From CAZMUN01 sp964569815 (GTDB lineage Archaea; Iainarchaeota; Iainarchaeia; Iainarchaeales; GCA-2688035), in the NCBI GenBank assembly GCA_964569815.1, contig CAZMUN010000022.1, forward strand, positions 1 to 19,677: DNA of 19,677 bases. Direction: 5' to 3'. The position numbers were made by a program, and so were the translations under genes. The notes under the pieces were generated by a model. It did not search any database. It saw only the letters and a list, made by a program, of their open reading frames with translations, and was not told the origin of the DNA. Shown here piece after piece: positions 5,912-12,990 of this stretch (the stretch's first letter is position 1; every line of letters starts with the position of its first letter).

Positions 5912-7110
5912 CGTGTCCTGAACCAGAAGAAGGCTGTTGTTATTGCAATTGTTGCAATTATTGCCGTGAAAACGATTCCGGCAAAATTCTCTGAACCTGG
6001 AACGCCCGCGCTCTGAGGCAGTATTGCAAGAACTGCTGCAGCCAGGCCGCGGGGAATCAGGCCTGTTATTATGCCTAATTCCTTTTTTGAAAGCTTTTCC
6101 CTAAAGGTCCCAATTTTGACACCAACAGGCCTTGCCAGAACTATGACTGCAACAATGGCCAGCGAAACCAAAAGCATGGCGGAATCCAAAAAAAGGAGCA
6201 GGCCGATGAATGCAAAGAAAAACGTTTTCACGAAAAAGCTGACCTGGCTGTTGAATTCGCGGACCTTTTTATCCAAATCTATTTTGTTTTTAAGCTTGAA
6301 CATTTTGTGCAGTTCAGAGGCGTTTCCGAGGATTATTCCAAAAATCAGGGCCGCGATGGCAGGGCTTCCCTGAACGAATTCTGTGAAAGCGTAAAGTATG
6401 AGCAAGCAGGCAAAGGTAAGCATGTAGTTGTGGTGGTACAAGCGTTCCTTGTTTTTGAAATACCTCAAGACGTAAAGCCATACTATCCCTACAATCATTC
6501 CAAGGATTGCGCCGATTGAAAAGTTTGCTGAAATGCTGTGCATGATTTCCTGAAAGCCCGTTTCCGGCACAATTACTGTTTGTATAAGTGCAATGGTTAT
6601 CACAACAGCCAAAACATCGGTTATGCTGCTCTCCAGTGTTAAAACATTTGTAAGCTTTTTGTTAAGCTTGGCCATTCTCACCAAGGGCAGGACAACAAGG
6701 CTGCTGCTTCCCCCAAGAATGCTTCCCATAAGCAGGCTGTTCAAAAGGCTCCAGTTTTCAAGAAAGCCAAACCCTGCCAGCGCCTGAAGCAATGCTGCTA
6801 TTGCAACCATGTTTATGAAAAACCCTGCGCAGGCAAGCAGAAAGGATGTAGGGGCATGCCTTACCACGTCATATATGTTGAGGTGAAGGCCGCCTTCAAA
6901 CATTATTACTGCGAGTGCGATTGCGGAAAAAAAGGGCGCAATTGCCCAAAGGGGCTGATGTGAAACAAGCCCTAAAACAGGCCCTGCAAGAAACCCGATG
7001 GCAATAAGCCATAATGCATCCGGAACCCTTGTTTTTTCAAACACGAATTCGCCAAAAACCCCCAAGAATATGACCAGGGCCATGAATGCAAGCAAGGCTA
7101 TTACAATCAT
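5908..7110 (-). CDS. CPA-family Na+/H+ (or K+/H+) antiporter
   Basis: A 400-residue integral membrane protein with about twelve hydrophobic segments. Family marks in order are MFEGGL in the third segment, a Gly/Ser-rich crossing (GSILGGSSSLVVLPLV), ESSITDVLAVV (the place of the ES...ND motif of CPA1 exchangers, here with Thr-Asp), and GLIPRGLAAAVLAI near the C-terminus (the conserved Arg-Gly helix). It has no C-terminal TrkA-like regulatory domain, so it is a bare transporter. The frame stays open upstream to an ATG at 7197, but that codon lies next to the promoter of the divergent gene and adds a basic 29-residue leader; the ATG at 7110, directly before the first membrane helix, fits better. 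Ion specificity cannot be read from the sequence. Confidence 0.87.
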   Translation of the reverse strand: MIVIALLAFMALVIFLGVFGEFVFEKTRVPDALWLIAIGFLAGPVLGLVSHQPLWAIAPFFSAIALAVIMFEGGLHLNIYDVVRHAPTSFLLACAGFFINMVAIAALLQALAGFGFLENWSLLNSLLMGSILGGSSSLVVLPLVRMAKLNKKLTNVLTLESSITDVLAVVITIALIQTVIVPETGFQEIMHSISANFSIGAILGMIVGIVWLYVLRYFKNKERLYHHNYMLTFACLLILYAFTEFVQGSPAIAALIFGIILGNASELHKMFKLKNKIDLDKKVREFNSQVSFFVKTFFFAFIGLLLFLDSAMLLVSLAIVAVIVLARPVGVKIGTFREKLSKKELGIITGLIPRGLAAAVLAILPQSAGVPGSENFAGIVFTAIIATIAITTAFFWFRTR

Positions 7111-7187
7111 AAAGAATTTTGCTTCGGAAAGCCTTTTTAAGTTCAAACGCCTAATAGAAACGCTTAAAAACCAGTTGCGCAAACCTG

Positions 7188-7194
7188 TATATAA
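7188..7194 (+). promoter_or_regulatory. TATA box TATATAA for the Lys-rich protein gene
   Basis: Centred about 30 bases before the ATG at 7221, giving a leader of only a few bases. It favours ATG 7221 over the in-frame GTG at 7212. Confidence 0.55.
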
Positions 7195-7220
7195 CAAATT
7201 AATTAAATCAAGTGAACTTT

Positions 7221-8333
7221 ATGGCTGTTGGAAAAAGGTCAAAAAAGAAGTCAAAGGCCGGAACAAAAAAATCCAGGCCTAGGAAGAAAACAGTTTCAAG
7301 AAAAACCGTGAAAAAGGTTGCACGAAAAACCGCGAGGCGCACTGCAAAAAAGGCCGTGAAGAAATCGTCACCAAAAGTCGGCAAGCAGCTTAAGAAAATC
7401 AACAAGGGCCTTTCAAAGGCTTCAAAGGCCAACACCAGGCAGGACCTCGAGCTTGAAGCCCTCAAAAGGGAAATTGAGAGGCTTAAAAAGAGAAGGAAGA
7501 AAAGCACTGCTCTCAGTGCTTACCAACGATTTATGCGCGCCCAGATAAAGGCAGGCTATACTTTCAAGCAGGCTGTAAGGCTTTGGAACCAAGCCAAAAA
7601 GAGAAAGGCCAAAAAGCCAAAAAAGCGGACAGCCTACAACATATTTATTTCAATGCAATTAAAGCAAGGCAAGACCATGAAGCAGGCCATTGCTGCATGG
7701 AACCGCTTGAAGAACCCGAAGAAAAAAAAGAGAAAAAAGGCTAAGAAGGCTGCAAAAACTGTTAGGCCAAAATCTGTTGCAATGAAGAAAAAGCCCAAGA
7801 AGAAAACCAAAAAAAGGCCCAAGAAGAAAACCAAAAAAAGGCCGGCAAAAAAAGCCAAGAAAAGCAGGAAAAGCAGGAAAAGCAGGAAAAGAACCACTGC
7901 TTCCAAAACCCGGGCCAAAAGCCAAAGAGCCAAAACCAGAACCGGGAAAAAAACAATTTGGAAAGCTTCTAAGAAAAAAACTTCTGGGAAGACTCCGTCT
8001 TCTTCAAGAAGGGTTTCAAGTTACTCTAAAACAGTTTCAAGGACTTTGCCCCGGGAACAGGTTTCCCGCATTATAAACGAGGTTTCAAAGCAGGTTCAAA
8101 GAATTGAGGAAAAAACCCCTGAAGACAAGGTTTCTGAGGAGGAACTGGCTTTGAAGATGCTTGACGTTTATTTCACTGAAGTGGCAAGGTATGGCCTTAA
8201 AAGAAAGCTTGCCTTGGACGAGGTTTTGAATTCATACTTTTATGCCCTGCTTCGTGTTCAAAGAAAGGGCGTTGAACTCAAGGGCGTTGAAAACATCGTT
8301 AAGAAAGGCGTTGTAAATGAAAAAAGGTTTTAG
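7221..8333 (+). CDS. Lys-rich chromatin-like protein with two HMG/YABBY-like boxes
   Basis: A 370-residue, extremely basic protein. An N-terminal Lys/Arg tail (1-65) leads to a short coiled-coil-like stretch (about 73-92, LELEALKREIERLKKRRKK). Two similar boxes follow: SAYQRFMRAQIKAGYTFKQA..LWNQ (about 99-124) and TAYNIFISMQLKQGKTMKQA..AWNR (about 137-162). Both share AY, F, Q-K-G, T and KQA..W, resembling the short HMG/YABBY-like DNA-binding core. A histone H1-like tail of KKKTKKRP and SRK repeats (about 185-265) comes next, then an acidic-to-mixed C-terminal domain (about 302-360) that recurs in the next gene. DNA compaction is the likely role, by composition and motif only. The next gene follows closely. 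I know no archaeal protein with this exact layout. Confidence 0.75.
   Translation: MAVGKRSKKKSKAGTKKSRPRKKTVSRKTVKKVARKTARRTAKKAVKKSSPKVGKQLKKINKGLSKASKANTRQDLELEALKREIERLKKRRKKSTALSAYQRFMRAQIKAGYTFKQAVRLWNQAKKRKAKKPKKRTAYNIFISMQLKQGKTMKQAIAAWNRLKNPKKKKRKKAKKAAKTVRPKSVAMKKKPKKKTKKRPKKKTKKRPAKKAKKSRKSRKSRKRTTASKTRAKSQRAKTRTGKKTIWKASKKKTSGKTPSSSRRVSSYSKTVSRTLPREQVSRIINEVSKQVQRIEEKTPEDKVSEEELALKMLDVYFTEVARYGLKRKLALDEVLNSYFYALLRVQRKGVELKGVENIVKKGVVNEKRF
7794..7841 (+). repeat. 24-base tandem repeat, two identical copies
   Basis: The unit starting CCCAAGAAGAAAACC occupies 7794-7817 and is repeated without change at 7818-7841, encoding KKKTKKRP twice. Identity at third codon positions points to recent duplication. 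Confidence 0.85.
7861..7887 (+). repeat. 9-base tandem repeat, three copies
   Basis: AAAGCAGGA is repeated exactly three times, encoding consecutive SRK units in the basic tail of the chromatin-like protein. Confidence 0.85.
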
Positions 8334-8345
8334 AGGTGTGTTTTG

Positions 8346-8645
8346 ATGGCTAAGTTAAGTCAGGAAGAAGTTGCCGCAAGGCTTGTTCACATTTACTTCA
8401 GGGAAATCGCAAGGCTTGGATACAAGAGAAGGCTTGCTTTGGATGAAGTGATAAACGCTTACTATTACGCGTTGTCACGGCTTGGAGACAGGCAGTCTGC
8501 AATGAACGAGCTCATGAAAAAGGTTGTTGAAGAAGAGAACGAGCTCAAGACCGAATCAAAGAACGAGCTTGTTTCATCCTTTTCCGGAAGCCCGAGTGAA
8601 ACAACAGTTACTGAAACAAAAACCGAGACAACAGAAAAGTCCTAA
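8346..8645 (+). CDS. Small protein sharing the C-terminal domain of the upstream protein
   Basis: A 99-residue protein. Residues about 6-50 (EEVAARLVHIYFREIARLGYKRRLALDEVINAYYYALSRL, read in two parts) match the C-terminal domain of the preceding gene: in both, YF.E.AR.G.KR.LALDEV.N.Y.YAL.R is conserved. After that come an acidic helix (MKKVVEEENELKTE) and a Ser/Thr/Glu-rich tail (about 75-99) with the opposite charge to the basic partner. The ATG at 8346 is set by a GAGGTG ribosome site (8333-8338) that overlaps the upstream stop; a TTG just before it is less likely. The shared domain could let the two proteins pair, with the acidic partner modulating the basic one. This is inference. The family is not recognised. 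Confidence 0.75.
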   Translation: MAKLSQEEVAARLVHIYFREIARLGYKRRLALDEVINAYYYALSRLGDRQSAMNELMKKVVEEENELKTESKNELVSSFSGSPSETTVTETKTETTEKS

Positions 8646-8648
8646 GCT

Positions 8649-9845
8649 TTAGGGCTTTTTGAACACGATTTCTATCGCGTCACGGTTTTTTAAGGCGTGG
8701 CTTTTTCCAACCATCATGTTCTTTTTTACGTCAACTGCGCGAATAAAGCCCTGGCCCATGTCGGTGTGTAGCTTGAACGCAAAGTCTAATGCAGTTGAGT
8801 TTTTTGGGAGAAGAATGCAGTCCGGCAAAATCCTGCCTTCGGAATCTGAAAGCTTTTTTGAGCCGGCTGGAAAAACCGCTATATAGCCCAGTGCGCCGAA
8901 AACGGTTTTGTCCAAACAGCCCTGGATGCCGGTGCCTCCAAATTTTTCCAAAACGGTTTTTTTTACCATCTCCAAAACATGGGCCTGCTTTTCATTCAAT
9001 TCCTTCACTGGCTTGAATTCCTTTGAACCTGGCTCGTATTCAATAAACCCCTCTTTTGCTGCCTTTTTCAATGCAAGCTCTGCAAACCCTGAACAGGGAA
9101 CAATCTTTTTTTTGGGAAACCTTTGCCTCATTTTTTCCAGGTTTTCTTCAGCTGTCTTGATGTCTATTTTGTTTGCTGCAATTACTATGGGCTTTGAGAT
9201 TTCCCGCAGTTTTGTGGCAAAAGCGGTTTTTTCTTCCTGGGCCCACTGCCCGAGCTTTTTTTCTTCCAAGGATGCCCCTTTGAGGGCCTGTTCCACGTTT
9301 TTTTCGTTTCCTCCAATGCCGCTTAGCGTTTGCGAAACCACTGAAACGATTTTTCCTTTTGTGTCAGCCGGGCTTTTGCTGAGCTTCTGCCAGTTTTTTT
9401 CAATTATGCCCAAAAACCAGAGGTCTATTTCCTTTTCCAAAAACTCTATGTCAAGGCATGGGTCGTGTGAGCCTGGCTCAACAGGCTCCCCTTTTTCGTT
9501 GGTTGAACCCGATGCGTCAACAACATGAATCAATACGTCGGCCTGCCTTAAATCGTCCAAAAAAGCGTTGCCTTTTCCTTTTCCCAGGTGTGCGTCTGGA
9601 ACAAGGCCTGCCACGTCCACCAATTCCACTGGAACAAACCTGGTGCCGTTTTTGCAGTAGCCATGCCTTGGGTTGCATTTTACGCCAAACTCTTTTTCAA
9701 TGCATTCCACTCTTACGAAACCCGTTCCCTTGTTTGGCTCGATTGTTGTAAAGGGATAGTTTGCTATTGCCACATCCACCAGTGTAGCGGCTGTAAAAAA
9801 AGTGCTTTTTCCGCTGCTTGGCTTTCCGACTACGCCTATCTGCAT
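8649..9845 (-). CDS. ychF: OLA1/YchF-like Obg-family GTPase
   Basis: A 398-residue P-loop GTPase of the archaeal YchF/OLA1 type. G1 is GKPSSGKS (7-14), the switch region is NYPFTTIEP (29-37), G3 is DVAG (77-80), and G4 is NKID (226-229). A helical insert occupies about 130-215 and a TGS domain is at about 318-398. Family members bind ribosomes and are thought to act in translation or stress responses; some prefer ATP, and the NKID motif here would fit GTP. The ATG at 9845 lies directly before the first strand and about 27 bases from a TATA-like element. An upstream in-frame ATG at 9878 falls inside that element and is rejected. It is divergent from the RFC-L gene and ends three bases from the convergent neighbour. 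Confidence 0.9.
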   Translation of the reverse strand: MQIGVVGKPSSGKSTFFTAATLVDVAIANYPFTTIEPNKGTGFVRVECIEKEFGVKCNPRHGYCKNGTRFVPVELVDVAGLVPDAHLGKGKGNAFLDDLRQADVLIHVVDASGSTNEKGEPVEPGSHDPCLDIEFLEKEIDLWFLGIIEKNWQKLSKSPADTKGKIVSVVSQTLSGIGGNEKNVEQALKGASLEEKKLGQWAQEEKTAFATKLREISKPIVIAANKIDIKTAEENLEKMRQRFPKKKIVPCSGFAELALKKAAKEGFIEYEPGSKEFKPVKELNEKQAHVLEMVKKTVLEKFGGTGIQGCLDKTVFGALGYIAVFPAGSKKLSDSEGRILPDCILLPKNSTALDFAFKLHTDMGQGFIRAVDVKKNMMVGKSHALKNRDAIEIVFKKP

Positions 9846-9867
9846 ACCATGCTTTGGTTGGAATTGT

Positions 9868-9875
9868 AATAAAAA
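9868..9875. promoter_or_regulatory. Shared TATA-like element of a bidirectional promoter
   Basis: TAATAAAA (minus strand TTTTATTA) is centred about 27 bases from both the YchF-like ATG at 9845 and the RFC-L ATG at 9899. Both transcripts would be leaderless and would share one element. Confidence 0.45.
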
Positions 9876-9898
9876 CATATTTGGGTAAAGGATTGTTC

Positions 9899-11347
9899 AT
9901 GGCTGGGGAAAGAAAAAAGGTTGAAGAAATGGCAGCTGAAGGGAAAAAAGAGGCGAAGAAAATGAGCAAGCTCTGGCCTGACAAGTTTTTTCCAAAGGAT
10001 TTAAGCGAGTTTTTGGGAAACTCTGACCTTGTTGAAAAGGCCCGCTCTTGGGGCGAGAAATGGGCTGAAAACAAGCCGCAAAAGCCTTTGCTTTTTTTTG
10101 GTTCGCCTGGAAACGGAAAAACCTGCCTTGCGGTTCTTTTGGCGGAATACTTTCAATGGCAGCTTTTTGAGCTCAATGCCTCTGATACAAGAACCAAGGA
10201 CATCATTGAACGGATTGCTGGCTCGGCTGCCCAGGGGAGCAGTTTTTCTGGCCAAAAAAGGCTAATTCTTTTGGACGAGGTTGACGGCTTGCAGGGAAAT
10301 GCTGACAGAGGGGGAGTTGCAGCAATAAACCGCGTCATAAAGGAATCCAAGAACCCTGTGATTCTTACTGCAAACGACCTTTACGGAAACCAGAAAATGA
10401 GGCCTTTTAGGAGCAGCTGCGAGCTTTTCCAGTTCAAGAAAATAAACTATTTAAGCATTGCAAAAAGGCTTCGTGAAATTTTGGAACAGGAGGGCATAGA
10501 ATTCGATGCCAGGGCTGTGAAGGACTTGGCCCAGAATTCTGCCGGCGATTTTCGTTCGGCTTTGCTTGATGCGCAAACCCTGGCTTTTTCCGGAAAAATC
10601 GGCTTGGATTCCGTGAAAACCTTGGGCTACCGGGAAAGGCAGCAGGATGTATTCAAAACAATTGGGGAAATCTTTAAGGGTGGAAACGTTTCTGGCATCA
10701 GGAGAGCCCGGTTTAAGGCTGACATTGATTCCAGCATGCTTTTCAACTGGATTGAGGAAAACATTCCAAGGCATTTTTCCAAAGGCCTTGACAATGCAAG
10801 GGCTTTTGAAAGGCTCAGCAAAGCAGATGTTTTCAACGGGCGCATTATGAGAAAACAGCACTATGGCTTTTTGCGCTACAGTTCGGAGCTTATGACTTCA
10901 GGCGTTTCCCTTTCTCGCGGCCATGAATACAGTGGATGGATTCCCTACCAGTTTCCAGGGCTTTTGAGAAAGCTTGGGAGCAGCAAAGGCCTTCGAAATC
11001 TTAGAAAAGAGCTTGGGCTTAAAATAGGCAGCCGCGTCCACAGCAGCAGCTATGCTGTTATCTCAAAGGATTTGCCTTTTTTGAAGCAGGCTTTTTCTGA
11101 CAAAAAGCTTGCAACTGGTTTGTCTGCTGGCCTTGACCTCAACGGGGAAGAAATAGCTTTTCTTATGAATTCAAAGCCTTCTGCCAAAAGGGTGCAAAGG
11201 GTTTTTGAGTCTGCCCAGGAAATAAGGCGAAAGGCTTTTCTTGAGAAAAGAAGGGCCATTTCAGGCTTTTCAGAAAAGGATGCCGAGCCTGAAAAAGAAG
11301 CGGCCGGGAAGCAAAAGCCTGATGAAAACCAGACAAGCCTTTTTTAG
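9899..11347 (+). CDS. rfcL: Replication factor C large subunit
   Basis: A 482-residue AAA+ clamp loader subunit. It has Walker A GSPGNGKT (68-75), LNASD (92-96, characteristic of RFC), Walker B LILLDEVD (122-129), sensor 1 in ILTAND (N159), and the sensor 2 region in SAGDFRSALLD. A helical collar and a C-terminal extension complete it. RFC opens the PCNA ring and loads it on DNA. The chain ends ENQTSLF, a minimal PCNA-interacting (PIP) motif at the extreme C-terminus after a charged, flexible linker; archaeal RFC-L proteins commonly carry such a box. I chose ATG 9899 from the TATA spacing; an upstream start at 9818 would run antisense through the YchF gene. Its stop overlaps the pheT stop by four bases. 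Confidence 0.92.
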   Translation: MAGERKKVEEMAAEGKKEAKKMSKLWPDKFFPKDLSEFLGNSDLVEKARSWGEKWAENKPQKPLLFFGSPGNGKTCLAVLLAEYFQWQLFELNASDTRTKDIIERIAGSAAQGSSFSGQKRLILLDEVDGLQGNADRGGVAAINRVIKESKNPVILTANDLYGNQKMRPFRSSCELFQFKKINYLSIAKRLREILEQEGIEFDARAVKDLAQNSAGDFRSALLDAQTLAFSGKIGLDSVKTLGYRERQQDVFKTIGEIFKGGNVSGIRRARFKADIDSSMLFNWIEENIPRHFSKGLDNARAFERLSKADVFNGRIMRKQHYGFLRYSSELMTSGVSLSRGHEYSGWIPYQFPGLLRKLGSSKGLRNLRKELGLKIGSRVHSSSYAVISKDLPFLKQAFSDKKLATGLSAGLDLNGEEIAFLMNSKPSAKRVQRVFESAQEIRRKAFLEKRRAISGFSEKDAEPEKEAAGKQKPDENQTSLF

Positions 11348-12990
11348 ATTTCTATTTCCAAAACAGCGGTTGGCTGCTCCAAGCCAAACCCGTTCAACAC
11401 CTTTTTCTTAAGCTCGCCCAAAACCCCTTTCTTGTTTCCAATTTTAAGCGAAGCGCTTTTTCCTTGTTCAAACGCAGGATCCCTTGTTTCTGAAAGCGTG
11501 TACTTTTTTCCAAGGTTGTCTGTAACCGCTTCAAGGACGCCTTTTATTACTGTGAATTCCGCGCCCTTTCCGCACAATGCAATGCACAGCGTGTCTTTTT
11601 CCTCGGCTTTTGTTTCGCTTTTTGGGTTCAGTTCCAGGGTTTTTCCTATTTCGAATATTTTTTGCGGGTATGCGACATGCTTGTTCGCGCCCAAAAACTC
11701 CAACAGTTCTGGGAAAAGCTTTTTTCTGAAAACAGTGTAGTTTTCGCTGAGCGGGTTTGCCAGTTCAACGAATTCTTCTTTTTCTGGGTCAAGGCCTATT
11801 ATTCCAGCCTGCTTTTTTTTGGAGGTCATTGTGTAGGTAAGAATTTCCTGAAGCCCTAGCCCTACACAGATTTCCCTGACCAGGGCCTTTTTTTTGGTCT
11901 CAGGCCTTTCCTCTCCGAAAACAGGGAGCTTTATTGGTTCTGGCTCTATTTGGTTGTAGCCGTATGAGATTATGGCGTCCTCTATTACGTCCACTGGGTG
12001 CAGTATGTCTTGCCTGTATGCCGGGTATAGGCATTCCAGGGTGTTGGCTTTGGCCTTAACGTCGTACCTGGCGTTTTCAAGCAAGCCTATTACCTGCTTT
12101 TTTTTCAGGTCAAGGCCAATGAATTCAAGCACTTCCTGCAATTTTACGGAAACCTTTTTTGGCTCAAAATTTGGCGTGGTAATCGTTTTTTTGGGGTATT
12201 TCACCTTAACGCTGTAAACTTCAAATCCGCGTTCTGCTAAAGCCGAAACCATTACATTCAAAGCGGTGTTCACTGTTTCCTGGCTGTAGCCTGTTACCTC
12301 AACCAGGACTTCGCTGGTTTTTTCGTCAACTTTTCCTGTAAGCTGGGAGTTTATTATTGGCGGCATTGAGGCAACCACGCCGCGGCTGTCTTCAAAAATC
12401 GGGTAGCGCTTTTGCCCTTCAAGCAGGTGCGCGTACTCTTTTCCTTTTGGATGCTCTGAGAGGATTTCTTCAAGGTCCATCTCAGCCTTGTGTTCCAGTG
12501 GAATAAACTTTTTGTCGCTGGGCCTGTAGCTTGTGTAATGCATTGGCTGTTTTAACTTGCTCCAGTCGTATATGCCTATTGCTGCCTCTTTTCTTTTTCT
12601 GCCGAACGTCATGCAGACTTTTTCCTGCAGCTGAATCATCTGCACTAAAAACTCTTCCGTTACCTTTACTTTTTTCACTATCGCGGCGGCTATCTTTGGC
12701 CTTATGCCGGAAACGCTTTTGTCGACAATCAGGGAAACGCTGCCTTTTTTCAACCTGTATTTTGGAACGCCCTTGTCTTTGGTTAGCCTGCTCCTGATTT
12801 CGCGGGCAAGGCCTTCTGCTGAAAGCAGGTCTGGCCTGTTTGTGTCCTTCATGTCCACTGTTATTTCAGGGCCTTCAACTGCATCAACTTCTCCTTTTGC
12901 AAAAAGCACTGCGTCCTTGAATTCTTCCAAAGAAAGCTTTTTTCCCACAAGCTTTTGCATGTCTTTCAGGTTTACGGTTACGTTAGGCAT
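11344..12990 (-). CDS. pheT: Phenylalanyl-tRNA synthetase beta subunit, archaeal type
   Basis: A 548-residue protein, the usual length of the archaeal/eukaryotic form, which lacks the tRNA-binding and anticodon-binding extensions of the bacterial beta subunit (about 800). The N-terminal domain contains DTNRPDLLSAEGLAREI (49-65). A B3/B4 editing-type region spans about 90-255, followed by a B5 domain (about 275-345) with PAYRQDILHPVDVIEDAI, and a class II-like core without catalytic function to the C-terminus. It partners PheS in an alpha2-beta2 enzyme that charges tRNA-Phe. Its ATG lies inside the last codons of pheS (overlap 8 bases) behind a GGTGA ribosome site, which indicates translational coupling. 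Confidence 0.95.
   Translation of the reverse strand: MPNVTVNLKDMQKLVGKKLSLEEFKDAVLFAKGEVDAVEGPEITVDMKDTNRPDLLSAEGLAREIRSRLTKDKGVPKYRLKKGSVSLIVDKSVSGIRPKIAAAIVKKVKVTEEFLVQMIQLQEKVCMTFGRKRKEAAIGIYDWSKLKQPMHYTSYRPSDKKFIPLEHKAEMDLEEILSEHPKGKEYAHLLEGQKRYPIFEDSRGVVASMPPIINSQLTGKVDEKTSEVLVEVTGYSQETVNTALNVMVSALAERGFEVYSVKVKYPKKTITTPNFEPKKVSVKLQEVLEFIGLDLKKKQVIGLLENARYDVKAKANTLECLYPAYRQDILHPVDVIEDAIISYGYNQIEPEPIKLPVFGEERPETKKKALVREICVGLGLQEILTYTMTSKKKQAGIIGLDPEKEEFVELANPLSENYTVFRKKLFPELLEFLGANKHVAYPQKIFEIGKTLELNPKSETKAEEKDTLCIALCGKGAEFTVIKGVLEAVTDNLGKKYTLSETRDPAFEQGKSASLKIGNKKGVLGELKKKVLNGFGLEQPTAVLEIEI

Noticed and set aside
6071..6787. Plus-strand reading frames across the antiporter gene
   Set aside because: Shadows of a convincing membrane transporter on the other strand; no motifs.
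7111..7197. N-terminal extension of the antiporter from ATG 7197
   Set aside because: The codon lies beside the divergent TATA box and the added residues are basic, not membrane-like. ATG 7110 directly precedes the first helix.
7634..7956. Long Phe/Leu-rich reading frames on the minus strand opposite the Lys-rich gene
   Set aside because: They are the antisense of AAG/AAA repeats. The low-complexity Phe-Leu products have no start signals.
8659..9869. Plus-strand reading frames across the YchF-like gene
   Set aside because: Antisense shadows of a complete GTPase with all G motifs.
9846..9878. Upstream ATG for the YchF-like gene
   Set aside because: It lies within the TATA-like element, and the family starts directly at the P-loop strand.
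9818..9898. Upstream start for RFC-L
   Set aside because: It would run antisense through the start of the YchF-like gene and across the shared promoter. ATG 9899 has the right TATA spacing.
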